Below, in pieces: positions 35,618-44,226 of a DNA stretch of 64,000 nucleotides. The DNA comes from Paraburkholderia bryophila (GTDB taxonomy: Bacteria > Pseudomonadota > Gammaproteobacteria > Burkholderiales > Burkholderiaceae): positions 62,001 to 126,000 of the forward strand of contig NZ_QLTK01000012.1 of NCBI RefSeq assembly GCF_003269035.1. Direction: 5' to 3'. The notes below the pieces were generated by a model. It saw nothing but the letters and a program-made list of their open reading frames with translations, was not told the DNA's origin and searched no databases. How positions within the stretch are numbered: the first letter of the stretch is position 1; the number at the start of each line of letters is the position of its first letter. Made by a program: the position numbers and the translations under genes.

Positions 35618-36514
35618 TCAGGCGGCCGCAGTATTGACCGAATCTGCCAACGAATCGGTCAATTCAATCTCGCCTTCGAAGACGGTCGTCGCGGGGCCAG
35701 CCATCAGCAACGGTTCATCGGCTTTCGCACTGTCCCAGGTGATGGTCAGCTTGCCGCCATGCGTATGCACGAGCACCGGCGCCTGGAGCAAACCGCGCCG
35801 GATCCCGGCCGCGACCGCCGCGCACGCGCCCGTGCCGCAGGCCAGCGTTTCGCCGGCGCCGCGCTCGAACACTCGCAGCTTGATCTCGCTACGGCCGACG
35901 ATCTGCATGAAGCCCGCATTCACGCGCTGCGGAAAGCGCGCATGACGCTCGATCACCGGGCCTTCGACCCGCACCGGAAACGCTTCGACGTCGTCGACCA
36001 CTTGCACCGCGTGCGGATTGCCCATGGAGACCACCGAAATCCAGCGCGTCGTGCCGTTCACGTCGAGCGGCCAGAGCGTGTCGGCGCCTTCGCGGCGACC
36101 TTCGAGCCCCTTGGTGGCAAACGGCACGCGTTCCGGTTCGAACACCGGCATGCCCATGTCGACCAGCACCTCACCGTTTTCCTGCATGGTCAGTGTGAGG
36201 GTGCCGTTCTGCACCTGGACGCGCACGGTGCGTTGGTCGGTCAGGCCAGTGTCGCGCACGAACTTCACGAAACAGCGTGAGCCGTTGCCGCAATGTTCGA
36301 CTTCGCCGCCGTCGCAATTGAAGATGCGATATCTGAAATCGACGCCCGCCACGGTGGGCTTTTCCACCACCAGCAACTGGTCGGCACCGACGCCAAAATG
36401 CCGGTCCGCGAGCGCGCGCACCTGCGCCGGCGTCAGGTTGACCGGTTGGGTGTAGCCGTCGAGCACGACGAAGTCGTTGCCCGCGCCGTGCATTTTGGTG
36501 AATTTCAGTTTCAT
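35618..36514 (-). CDS. dapF: Diaminopimelate epimerase
   Basis: Converts LL- to meso-diaminopimelate for lysine and peptidoglycan. The two catalytic cysteines are in E-H-C-G-N-G-S and A-C-G-T-G-A. ATG 36514 (M-K-L-K-F-T-K-M-H-G-A-G-N-D-F) gives 298 aa, about 20 more than E. coli DapF. It lies 34 bases before lpxL's stop and 59 bases ahead of DUF484, so the run lpxL-dapF-DUF484-xerC is likely one transcript. Confidence 0.96.
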   Translation of the reverse strand: MKLKFTKMHGAGNDFVVLDGYTQPVNLTPAQVRALADRHFGVGADQLLVVEKPTVAGVDFRYRIFNCDGGEVEHCGNGSRCFVKFVRDTGLTDQRTVRVQVQNGTLTLTMQENGEVLVDMGMPVFEPERVPFATKGLEGRREGADTLWPLDVNGTTRWISVVSMGNPHAVQVVDDVEAFPVRVEGPVIERHARFPQRVNAGFMQIVGRSEIKLRVFERGAGETLACGTGACAAVAAGIRRGLLQAPVLVHTHGGKLTITWDSAKADEPLLMAGPATTVFEGEIELTDSLADSVNTAAA

Positions 36515-36548
36515 CACGCTATTGTAAGTGACTCGCCCGCAACTGCGA

Positions 36549-37433
36549 TTAATACACGCTGGGTTCGCCCGGCGGCCGGGTCTTGAAGCGCTTGTGCACC
36601 CAGTAGTATTGCTCGGGCATCAGCGGAATCTGTTCTTCCAGGAAGGCGTTCATGCGACGGGCGTCCGCTTCGTCGTCGCCGGTGGGGTAGTTGTCCCACG
36701 GTTTGAAAACCTTCAGCCGGTAACCCTTGTAGTTCGGCAGCACCTCGCCGATGAACGGCACGACCTGCGCATGCCCGACTTCCGCCAGACGGCCCACGGC
36801 GGTAAGCGTGCAGGTCGGAACGCCGAAGAACGGCACGAAGGTGGAGTTGCGCGTGCCGTAGTCCATATCGGCGCCCAGCATGACCGGCTTGCGGTCGCGC
36901 AGCCAGCGCAACACGATGCGGGCGCTGTCGGCGCGGCTTGCCATGTCCGCGCCGAAACGGCCGCGAGCCGCCTTCGCCACGTCGTCGAGCACTTTGTTGG
37001 ACATGGGCTGGTAGAGCGCGCCGCACTGCCGGTGCAGCGAATAATTGATGAACACGGAGCCAGCCTCGATGCCGACGAAATGCGCGCCCAGCAACAGCGT
37101 GGGCGGCATATCCGGATCCAGCAGGTCGACCTCGCTGTCCACCTGAACGAGTTTCTTCAACTTCTCCGCCGAGCCGAACCACTGGACACTGCGTTCCATG
37201 TAACTGCGGATCGCGTGGCGAAAGTGCTTCTGCGCGATGTCCTCGCGATGCTCCGCGCTCCACTCCGGGAAACACAGGCTCAGGTTGACGTGAACGACGC
37301 GTTTGCGCTTGCTGGGAATCTGATAGAGCAGCCAGCCAAGTCCGTCGCCCAGTCTTGCCACGAAACCGTAGGGCAGCAGCGCCAGAAATTTGAGCAGGCC
37401 GATTGCCAGATGGGCGCCAAGACGACTCAGCAT
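36549..37433 (-). CDS. lpxL: Lipid A lauroyl acyltransferase (LpxL/HtrB family)
   Basis: Inner-membrane enzyme that adds a secondary acyl chain to lipid A. The N-terminal hydrophobic anchor is L-A-I-G-L-L-K-F-L-A-L-L-P-Y-G, and the catalytic HX4E is in L-L-L-G-A-H-F-V-G-I-E. ATG 37433 (M-L-S-R-L-G-A-H) gives 294 aa, normal for the family. The frame stays open to 37514, but that extension is unlike LpxL. The paralog cannot be fixed between LpxL and LpxM by eye. Divergent from metK. Confidence 0.9.
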   Translation of the reverse strand: MLSRLGAHLAIGLLKFLALLPYGFVARLGDGLGWLLYQIPSKRKRVVHVNLSLCFPEWSAEHREDIAQKHFRHAIRSYMERSVQWFGSAEKLKKLVQVDSEVDLLDPDMPPTLLLGAHFVGIEAGSVFINYSLHRQCGALYQPMSNKVLDDVAKAARGRFGADMASRADSARIVLRWLRDRKPVMLGADMDYGTRNSTFVPFFGVPTCTLTAVGRLAEVGHAQVVPFIGEVLPNYKGYRLKVFKPWDNYPTGDDEADARRMNAFLEEQIPLMPEQYYWVHKRFKTRPPGEPSVY

Positions 37434-37517
37434 GCCGGCCCTCCGCTCAGGGCGTCGGGCGACGGTTGACTCAAGAAATTCTGGATCGGGTCGAAATGCA
37501 ACACGGGTGGACACTCT

Positions 37518-37544
37518 GTGACAAACAAAGGAAGCCGCTATAAT
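37518..37544 (+). promoter_or_regulatory. metK promoter
   Basis: A perfect TATAAT (37539-37544) with GTGACA (37518-37523) 15 bases upstream, somewhat short spacing. Transcription would start near 37551, placing the first leader stem arm at the extreme 5' end of the mRNA. Confidence 0.6.
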
Positions 37545-37548
37545 AAGG

Positions 37549-37710
37549 GCTTCGCCGAGTTAATAGACAACTTGCGGGGCGAAGCTGGCGGGTCCGATCC
37601 ACGTGATAGGCCCCAACCAGTAAGGTATTCCGCTAAAGCGTCGCCGCTTCAAGGCTCCCGAAGCTGGCTACGTGAAACTCAACCGTAACCACACAACTGG
37701 AGTCTGCAAC
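37549..37710 (+). ncRNA. Structured metK 5' leader, candidate riboswitch or attenuator
   Basis: Four arms are seen. A is GCTTCGCC (37549-37556), B GGCGAAGC (37578-37585), C GCCGCTTC (37643-37650) and D GAAGCTGGC (37660-37668). A/B form a perfect 8-bp stem around an inner AGTT/AACT helix. C/D form 8 bp with one bulged base. Because GAAGCTGGC also occurs at 37581-37589, B can pair with C in place of A. The C/D loop carries GGCTCC, complementary (one G-U) to GGAGTC at the metK ribosome-binding site (37699-37704). No T-run follows, so control would be translational. I do not recognise it as a known SAM or SAH riboswitch. Confidence 0.5.
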
Positions 37711-38901
37711 GTGGCAAACGACTATCTCTTCACCTCCGAATCCGTCTCCGAAGGCCATCCCGACAAAGTCGCGGATCAGATCTCGGACGCGATCCTCGAC
37801 GCTATCCTGACGCAAGACAAGTACTCGCGTGTCGCGGCGGAAACGCTGTGCAACACGGGTCTGGTCGTGCTGGCCGGTGAAATCACCACCACCGCGAACG
37901 TCGATTACATCCAGGTCGCGCGCAATACGATCAAGCGCATCGGCTACGACAACACCGAATACGGCATCGACTACCGCGGCTGCGCGGTGCTCGTCGCGTA
38001 CGACAAGCAATCGCCGGACATCGCGCAAGGCGTGGACCGCGCACACGACAATAACCTCGATCAAGGCGCCGGCGACCAGGGTCTGATGTTCGGTTACGCG
38101 TGTGAAGAAACGCCGGAACTGATGCCGTTGCCGATTCACCTGTCGCACCGCCTGGTGGAACGTCAGGCGAATCTGCGCCGCGACGGCCGTCTGCCGTGGC
38201 TGCGTCCGGATGCGAAGTCGCAGGTTACCGTGCGCTACGTCGACGGCAAGCCGCATTCGATCGACACCGTCGTGCTGTCCACGCAACATTCGCCGGATAT
38301 CGACCTGGCCACGCTGCGCGAAGCCGTGATCGAAGAAGTCATCAAGCCGACGTTGCCGGCCGACCTGATCAAGGGCGACATCAAGTTCCTCGTGAACCCG
38401 ACCGGCCGGTTCGTGATTGGCGGTCCGCAAGGCGATTGCGGCCTGACGGGCCGCAAGATCATCGTCGACACGTACGGCGGCGCGGCGCCGCACGGCGGCG
38501 GCGCGTTCTCGGGCAAGGACCCGTCGAAGGTCGACCGCTCGGCGGCCTACGCCGGCCGTTATGTCGCGAAGAACATCGTGGCCGCGGGCCTCGCGTCGCG
38601 CTGCCTGATTCAGGTGTCGTACGCGATCGGCGTCGCTCAGCCGACTTCGGTGATGGTCAACACGTTCGGCACGGGCCGCGTGTCGGATGCGACGATCACG
38701 CGCCTCGTGCAGGAGCATTTCGACCTGCGTCCGAAGGGCATCATCCAGATGCTCGACCTGCTGCGCCCGATCTACGAGAAGAGCGCGGCTTACGGTCATT
38801 TCGGCCGCGAAGAGCCGGAATTCACGTGGGAATCCATGGATAAGGCTTTGGCGCTCGCCGAAGCTGCCGGTACGGAACCAGTCGCTGCGCTGGCTGAATA
38901 A
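37711..38901 (+). CDS. metK: S-adenosylmethionine synthetase
   Basis: Makes SAM from methionine and ATP. Signature sequences: F-T-S-E-S-V-S-E-G-H-P-D-K-V-A-D-Q near the start, G-A-G-D-Q-G and the G-G-G-A-F-S-G-K-D loop. The GTG start at 37711 has GGAG eight bases upstream and gives 396 aa; the ATG in the same frame at 37672 would add an unrelated 13-residue leader. Monocistronic, closed by a strong terminator. The leader suggests regulation by a small molecule or by translation. Confidence 0.97.
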   Translation: MANDYLFTSESVSEGHPDKVADQISDAILDAILTQDKYSRVAAETLCNTGLVVLAGEITTTANVDYIQVARNTIKRIGYDNTEYGIDYRGCAVLVAYDKQSPDIAQGVDRAHDNNLDQGAGDQGLMFGYACEETPELMPLPIHLSHRLVERQANLRRDGRLPWLRPDAKSQVTVRYVDGKPHSIDTVVLSTQHSPDIDLATLREAVIEEVIKPTLPADLIKGDIKFLVNPTGRFVIGGPQGDCGLTGRKIIVDTYGGAAPHGGGAFSGKDPSKVDRSAAYAGRYVAKNIVAAGLASRCLIQVSYAIGVAQPTSVMVNTFGTGRVSDATITRLVQEHFDLRPKGIIQMLDLLRPIYEKSAAYGHFGREEPEFTWESMDKALALAEAAGTEPVAALAE

Positions 38902-38924
38902 GCGCGGGCTGTCCGCTGACGAAA

Positions 38925-38962
38925 GAACCCCGCCGGGCGCGAGCCTGGCGGGGTTTTTTTTA
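38925..38962 (+). terminator. Rho-independent terminator after metK
   Basis: AACCCCGCC and GGCGGGGTT close an imperfect loop and run into eight T residues. It lies 24 bases after the metK stop. Confidence 0.92.
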
Positions 38963-39015
38963 TTGCTTGTGCGCCGGTTGGGGCGAGCCGCAATGCAGCG
39001 CGCTTAACGACTTGC

Positions 39016-39384
39016 TTAGCGGCTCGCAAACGCGAACGCGAACCAGCCGGTGCTGCCGTTCGTCGACATGCGGCGCGGACGGCGGCTCGGGTTTTGCGGC
39101 GCGGCAGCCGGCGCGCGTGGCGGGGCTGCGAGGCGCAGCGGCGTCGGCTTGCGCAGCAGCGTGCGCAGCGAAAAACGCCGCGAACTGCCGTGCAGACGCA
39201 GCGCGGAGAAAAACGTGTGAAACCAGGTGCGAATGCCGTCGACCGCTTTGGCATCGCGCCAGTGTTCGCCCATCGCGCGGGTGCGCGTGGCATGGTGGCG
39301 CAGCGCGCGCACGACATGGCGGCGCGCCGGACGTGCCGCTTTCAGTGCGGCGCGGGTAAGGCGGGTATTCAGAAGAGTATGCAT
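39016..39384 (-). CDS. Hypothetical small basic protein
   Basis: A 122-residue open frame rich in Arg, Ala and His, with a run of helical basic sequence (L-T-R-A-A-L-K-A-A-R-P-A-R-R-H-V) and a low-complexity Pro/Arg C-terminus. I recognise no domain. ATG 39384 (M-H-T-L-L-N) is used. It could be a nucleoid or RNA-binding protein, or a spurious frame in high-GC DNA. It faces the metK terminator. Confidence 0.35.
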   Translation of the reverse strand: MHTLLNTRLTRAALKAARPARRHVVRALRHHATRTRAMGEHWRDAKAVDGIRTWFHTFFSALRLHGSSRRFSLRTLLRKPTPLRLAAPPRAPAAAPQNPSRRPRRMSTNGSTGWFAFAFASR

Positions 39385-39402
39385 GGCTTCACAGGTGGGC
39401 AA

Positions 39403-40039
39403 CGCGTCGCGTGTCGGAAGGTGCGTCAGTCAGAGCAGCAAATGTGCCAATGACAACGTCGCAAGAAACGGCGCGAATGCCCGGGATTCGATCGGAAAAG
39501 GCACGGAGGCCGGTGTTATTGGCCTTGGCGGCCAGTATGCGGCGCGCTGGTGCGGGAATGGCGTTAAACATGTATGCAGGCTACACGTGATTCATGACGT
39601 CAGAAAGTCGGTTTTTACCCTGCGGATCGGGGTTTTTACGGAGTGAAGCGATGGTGCGCGTCGACGGGGTCGCGCCCTTTGCGACCGATTATCGTGCGTG
39701 TTTGCCCATTTGACGTGCGGTCATTTTGACGCGTCGCGGGTGACGCGGTGCGCATTTAAGACTGGTTACCAGAAAAACGCGGATTCTTAATCCATTCGCG
39801 TTGAAAATGCGAGTTGAATGCGAGTTGAACGATTAATCCTCAGGCATTTTCCGATTGATTCGGAAATCCCCGATCATGGTTCATTACGTCGGTGAAGTAA
39901 TTCGACTTCACGCTGACCTCGCGACGAACCGGCTATTCACCGATTTGCGCTACGTCTTCCCGCACGGCGAAACTGCGCACCGTCCGATCGCGCCCGCTTT
40001 ACAATCGAGGGATCAGCTAGTCGACGGTAACGGAACACC
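39403..40039. other. AT-richer intergenic region upstream of the phytanoyl-CoA dioxygenase gene
   Basis: About 640 bases without a convincing gene. Base composition falls locally near 39760-39900. Two tandem copies of ATGCGAGTTGA lie at 39807-39828, and a 7-bp hairpin TTTCCGA/TCGGAAA at 39848-39866. TACAAT at 40000-40005 is a possible -10 for the downstream gene, with no good -35. Confidence 0.4.
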
Positions 40040-40801
40040 ATGTCACTTCATTCGAAGAAAGAGCAGATTCAGACGTTGCGGGAGCAGGGTTTTGTCGTGG
40101 TGCCCGGATTGGTGTCGCCCGAGCGCTGCGATGAGTTGAAGCAGATTGCATTGCGGCAATTGCACGAAGCGGCGGCGCCGATCGAGTTCGAAGCGGATCT
40201 GAAATACCCCGGCGCGCCGGATTCCAGACATGCGCCGGGCGGCCAGACGGTGCGGCGCCTGCTGGACGCGTACGGCCGCGCGCCGGCCTTTGCACAATGG
40301 GCCACCGCGCCGGAAATTCGCGGCTGGATGGAGTTGTATTTCGGCGAGGAACCGCGCCTGTCGCGGGCGCATCACAACTGCGTGATGACCAAGCATCCGG
40401 CCTACGGCAGTTTGACCGGCTGGCATCGCGACGTGCGGTACTGGTCGTTCGAGCGCGACGACCTGGTGTCGGTGTGGGTGGCGCTCGGCTCGGAAACGGT
40501 CGACAACGGCGCGCTGTGGCTGGTGCCCAAGTCGCACACTGCAGCCTTCACCTCCGAACGCTTCGACGAGGCCAAGTTTTTCCGCTCCGATCTGCCGGAC
40601 AACGAGGCATGGATTCGCACCGCAGTGTCGCTCGAGCTCAAGGCCGGTGACGTGGTGTTCTTCCACTGCAATACGCTGCATTCGGCGGGCAAGAACCTCA
40701 GCGACCAGGTGAAGTTTTCACTGGTGTACACCTATCACGGCGCGAGCAATGTGCCGCTGCCGGGCAGCCGCTCGGCCGCCAAGCCCGAGGTGGCGTTCTG
40801 A
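40040..40801 (+). CDS. Phytanoyl-CoA dioxygenase (PhyH) family protein
   Basis: Fe(II)/2-oxoglutarate oxygenase, 253 aa. The iron triad appears as H-x-D in T-G-W-H-R-D-V and a distal His in F-F-H-C-N-T-L-H-S-A-G, with the jelly-roll pattern D-N-G-A-L-W-L-V-P-K-S-H between them. Substrates of bacterial PhyH proteins vary widely and nothing in the neighbourhood points to one. The stop is two bases from the convergent DUF3185 gene. Confidence 0.86.
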   Translation: MSLHSKKEQIQTLREQGFVVVPGLVSPERCDELKQIALRQLHEAAAPIEFEADLKYPGAPDSRHAPGGQTVRRLLDAYGRAPAFAQWATAPEIRGWMELYFGEEPRLSRAHHNCVMTKHPAYGSLTGWHRDVRYWSFERDDLVSVWVALGSETVDNGALWLVPKSHTAAFTSERFDEAKFFRSDLPDNEAWIRTAVSLELKAGDVVFFHCNTLHSAGKNLSDQVKFSLVYTYHGASNVPLPGSRSAAKPEVAF

Positions 40802-40803
40802 GC

Positions 40804-41010
40804 TTAGCGTTTGCGCCCCGACAACGCGACGCCGGTCAGCCCGGCGATCGTGGCCGCCACGCCGGCGACGATCAGCATGATCGCCTTGTTGGTCGGCGAA
40901 CCCGTAAAGACGCGCGATACCTCGCTGCTCACCGAGTTGAACGCCTGTCCGCCGAAATACAGCAGCACGATACCGCCGACAATCAGCGCGATTGAAATCG
41001 CTTTCGCCAT
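40804..41010 (-). CDS. DUF3185 small membrane protein
   Basis: 68 residues with two hydrophobic helices (I-A-L-I-V-G-G-I-V-L-L-Y-F-G and A-I-M-L-I-V-A-G-V-A-A-T-I-A-G) and a basic C-terminus G-R-K-R. This is the DUF3185 pattern, a small inner-membrane protein of unknown function. It is convergent with the PhyH-type gene, with almost no spacer. Confidence 0.8.
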   Translation of the reverse strand: MAKAISIALIVGGIVLLYFGGQAFNSVSSEVSRVFTGSPTNKAIMLIVAGVAATIAGLTGVALSGRKR

Positions 41011-41245
41011 CCAAGTCTCCCATCAGTTCGGTCCGCGCAAAGTGTAGGGGACGGGCAGGCAATCGTCCATCCCGCATACTGGGCCTCAGCAGGGTTCACG
41101 TCGATTGGCTACCATAACGGTCCAGCCGTCTATAACAACACGTCGACAACACGTCGAACGACACATCGCGCAGTACGCCTCCCGCAGCATGCGATTGCCT
41201 CACGCCCGCACTGGTTGGGCAACCTCAACTTCAAGGACACAAGCA

Positions 41246-42289
41246 ATGGCTTACGAAGCAGCTTCAGAACGCTATTCGGACACGCAGTACCGCGTCTGCG
41301 GCAAGTCGGGTCTCAAACTGCCGGCGCTGTCGATCGGTCTGTGGCACAACTTCGGCGACACCACGCCGATTTCCACGCAGCGCGACATTCTGCGCACGGC
41401 CTTCGACCTCGGCATCACGCACTTCGACCTCGCGAACAATTACGGCCCGCCGTACGGCAGCGCCGAAACCAACTTCGGCCGCCTGTTCAAGGACGACTTC
41501 AAGCCGTATCGCGACGAGTTGCTGATTTCGTCGAAGGCTGGTTGGGACATGTGGCCGGGCCCGTACGGCCAGGGCGGCGGCTCGCGCAAGTACGTGCTCG
41601 CGAGTCTCGACCAGAGCCTGCAGCGCATGGGTCTCGACTACGTCGACATTTTCTATTCGCATCGTTTCGATGCCGATACGCCGCTCGAAGAAACCGCCGG
41701 TGCGTTGGCGACTGCGGTGCAGCAAGGCAAGGCGTTGTACGTCGGGATTTCGTCGTACTCGGCCAGCAAGACGCTCGAAATGGCGAAGCTGCTCGCCGAA
41801 TACAAAGTGCCGCTGCTGATCCATCAGCCCGCGTACAACATGCTCAACCGCTGGATCGAGCACGAGTTGCTGGACACGCTCGAGCAGGTCGGCGCGGGTT
41901 CGATCGCGTTCACGCCGCTCGCGCAAGGTCTGCTGACCGGCAAGTATCTGAACGGCGTGCCGCAAGACGCGCGCGTCAATAAGCCGGGCGGCGGTTCGTT
42001 GAAGCAGGAGCATTTGAGCGAGCAGAACATCGAGCACGTGCGCAAGCTCAATGACATCGCGCAGCGTCGCGGCCAGAGCCTCGCGCAGATGGCGCTCGCC
42101 TGGGCGTTGCGCGACCCGCGCGTGACCTCGGTGCTGATCGGCGCGAGCCGGGCGGAGCAGGTGCGTGAGAACGTCGGCGCGTTGAAGAACCTCGCGTTCT
42201 CGAAGGAGGAGCTCGCGGAGATCGACCGCTACGCGACGGAAGGCGGCATCAACCTGTGGGAAAAGCCGTCGACGGATCAGGCGATCTGA
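41246..42289 (+). CDS. Aldo/keto reductase, YghZ-like (L-glyceraldehyde 3-phosphate reductase type)
   Basis: NADPH-dependent reductase, 347 aa. The catalytic tetrad is seen: Asp and Tyr in F-D-L-A-N-N-Y-G-P, Lys in S-S-K-A-G-W, His in F-Y-S-H-R-F-D. The S-K-A-G-W-D-M-W-P-G-P-Y-G loop and overall length match YghZ, which can reduce L-glyceraldehyde 3-phosphate and methylglyoxal. ATG 41246 (M-A-Y-E-A-A-S-E) is preferred to upstream in-frame starts lacking homology. Followed by a terminator. Confidence 0.9.
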   Translation: MAYEAASERYSDTQYRVCGKSGLKLPALSIGLWHNFGDTTPISTQRDILRTAFDLGITHFDLANNYGPPYGSAETNFGRLFKDDFKPYRDELLISSKAGWDMWPGPYGQGGGSRKYVLASLDQSLQRMGLDYVDIFYSHRFDADTPLEETAGALATAVQQGKALYVGISSYSASKTLEMAKLLAEYKVPLLIHQPAYNMLNRWIEHELLDTLEQVGAGSIAFTPLAQGLLTGKYLNGVPQDARVNKPGGGSLKQEHLSEQNIEHVRKLNDIAQRRGQSLAQMALAWALRDPRVTSVLIGASRAEQVRENVGALKNLAFSKEELAEIDRYATEGGINLWEKPSTDQAI

Positions 42290-42324
42290 TCCCCGGCGCT
42301 TGCATGCGTAAGTTGCAGCAACAG

Positions 42325-42356
42325 AAAAAGCCGCCCGCGAGGCGGCTTTTTTGCGC
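42325..42356. terminator. Bidirectional terminator
   Basis: AAAAAGCCGCC and GGCGGCTTTTTT form a stem around a four-base loop with A- and T-runs at the two ends. It separates the aldo/keto reductase gene (plus) from the small membrane protein gene (minus). Confidence 0.9.
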
Positions 42357-42364
42357 CGGTTTCG

Positions 42365-42550
42365 CTAGACCAGCGCTGGCAGACCTTCGACCAGCACGAC
42401 CGCGAACACGACGCCGAGCAGTGCGCCGAGCACCCGCAGCACGTTGTGCCGGAACTCCGTCTTGCAGGGCAGCGCGCCGACAAACAGGGCGCCGGCCAGC
42501 GCCATCGGAATCACCAGGATGAAATCGCCGATCGTGAAGTAGGTCGTCAT
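42365..42550 (-). CDS. Hypothetical small membrane protein
   Basis: 61 residues with two hydrophobic segments (F-I-L-V-I-P-M-A-L-A-G-A-L-F-V-G-A-L and V-L-G-A-L-L-G-V-V-F-A-V-V-L-V). GGAG six bases before the ATG supports the start. I do not recognise the family. It stands between a terminator and the MFS gene on the same strand. Confidence 0.55.
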   Translation of the reverse strand: MTTYFTIGDFILVIPMALAGALFVGALPCKTEFRHNVLRVLGALLGVVFAVVLVEGLPALV

Positions 42551-42826
42551 AGTCGTCTCCATAACCTGATACTGGCTTGGGCAGCGGCGCCATGTTGGCG
42601 TCATGCAACTGCCTCGCCCGACGGTTCGAGTATAGGAGACGGTTTGACCGTCGTAACGACGTCTTGCGGCGCTGCAGCGCTTATTCGCAAGGCGCTGAAC
42701 CCGGCGCGTCAAGGCTTGCCGCGATTGGCGCGGCGCAGCAAATAGGGCAAACACGGTGAAGCGTTTGCTTACGCCGGCCTTTCTCCTGGCGGCTATTTCA
42801 TGCGGAGCGGATCGAAGCGTCCGCCG

Positions 42827-44122
42827 TCAAGCGGTGGAGCGTTCGCGGCCACGCAAACGAAGCGCCGCCAGCATGCCGATCAGGAGCAGCAGCCCGACGA
42901 GTCCCGCGACACCGTTCCATCCATAGTCGGCCCAGATGTGGCCGCCATAAGAACCGACCACGCTCGAACCGATGTAATACGCGAGCAGGTACAGTGCGGC
43001 GGCCTGCCCCTTGGCCTCTTTCGCGAGGCGTCCGACCCAGCCGCTCGCCACCGAGTGGCCGGCGAAGAAACCGAATGTCACGCAGGCAATGCCGAGCGCG
43101 ATTGCCGCGAGCGGGTGCAACAGCGTGAGCGCGAGACCGAGCGCCATCAACAGCAGGCTCGCCGTCAGCACGCGTGCGCGGCCGAAGGTATCGGCCATGC
43201 GGCCCGACCACGGCGACGCGACCACGCCCGTCAGATAGACGACGAAGATCGCCCCGATCTCCGTCTGATTCAACCGGTAAGGCGGCGCGAGCAGCCGGTA
43301 GCCGATGTAGTTGTACAGCGTCACGAAGCTGCCCATCAGCACGAAGCCGAGCAGAAACAGCAACGGCAGCCCGGGCCGCGTGAACTGCTGCAACAATGCA
43401 TGGCGGTGATGGCCGAAACCGAGTCCGCGACGCGGCACGAAATGGCGCGACGGCGGCAGCAGCGCGCGAAAGGCGAGCATGGACAGAATGCCGAGCACGC
43501 CGATCGTGCCGATCGCCACCCGCCACGAAAACAGATCCGCGACGACGCCGGTAATCACGCGCCCCGCCATCCCGCCGATCGCCGTGCCGCCGACGTACAG
43601 GCCCATGGCGAGCCCGAGTCCGTCGGGGTGGACTTCCTCGGCGAGATAGGCCATCGCGACGGCCGGCACGCCGCCGAGCGCGAGCCCTTCAAGCGCGCGC
43701 AATACCAGCAACTGATGCCACTGCGGCGCGATCGACACGCCGATGGTCAGCAGCGCCGACACGGTGAGCGACATTGTCATCAGCTTGTGACGGCTCCAGC
43801 CCTCCGATACGAAACCGGCGACGAAGATGGCGAGCGCCAGCGCCGCCGTGGTCACCGACAGCGACAGACTGCTTTGCGCGGGCGTCACGTTGAACGCCGT
43901 GGAAAAGGACGGCAGCAACGGCTGCACGCAGTACATCAGCGAGAACGTGGCGTAGCCGGCGAACAGCAGCGCGATGCTGGCGCGCCAGTAGGCGCGTGTG
44001 CCGCGTTCGAGGTAGGCGAGGCTGGCGATGTCGGGCGCGTCGGACAGGGACGCGCTCGACGATTCAGGCGAAGAGGGAACAGCCGAAGTAGCAGTCCGGT
44101 GGGATTCCGGCGACGCGGTCAC
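42827..44122 (-). CDS. MFS transporter (YnfM/arabinose-efflux type)
   Basis: Twelve-helix major-facilitator exporter, 431 aa from the GTG at 44122, which has AAGGAG eight bases upstream; an upstream in-frame ATG would add 15 residues. Family cues: the F-A-G-Y-A-T-F-S-L-M-Y-C-V-Q-P-L-L-P helix 1, S-R-H-K-L-M after helix 2, and the G-L-Y-V-G-G-T-A-I-G-G-M-A-G-R segment. The N-terminal 50 residues are a Ser/Pro-rich cytosolic tail. The substrate is unknown. Confidence 0.85.
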   Translation of the reverse strand: MTASPESHRTATSAVPSSPESSSASLSDAPDIASLAYLERGTRAYWRASIALLFAGYATFSLMYCVQPLLPSFSTAFNVTPAQSSLSLSVTTAALALAIFVAGFVSEGWSRHKLMTMSLTVSALLTIGVSIAPQWHQLLVLRALEGLALGGVPAVAMAYLAEEVHPDGLGLAMGLYVGGTAIGGMAGRVITGVVADLFSWRVAIGTIGVLGILSMLAFRALLPPSRHFVPRRGLGFGHHRHALLQQFTRPGLPLLFLLGFVLMGSFVTLYNYIGYRLLAPPYRLNQTEIGAIFVVYLTGVVASPWSGRMADTFGRARVLTASLLLMALGLALTLLHPLAAIALGIACVTFGFFAGHSVASGWVGRLAKEAKGQAAALYLLAYYIGSSVVGSYGGHIWADYGWNGVAGLVGLLLLIGMLAALRLRGRERSTA

Positions 44123-44226
44123 GAAACAGTCTCCTTGGTGAGCGCGGGCGAGCGCGGGTGAGTCCAAGCTGTTAAGGATACGCTGAAAAAGCCGCCTGGA
44201 TCGGCCAGCCGGGCACTAGCGGCGCG

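Noticed and set aside
37549..37710. Known SAM-I, SAM-II or SAH riboswitch upstream of metK
   Set aside because: The conserved cores of those classes are not visible, so I report only a candidate structured leader.
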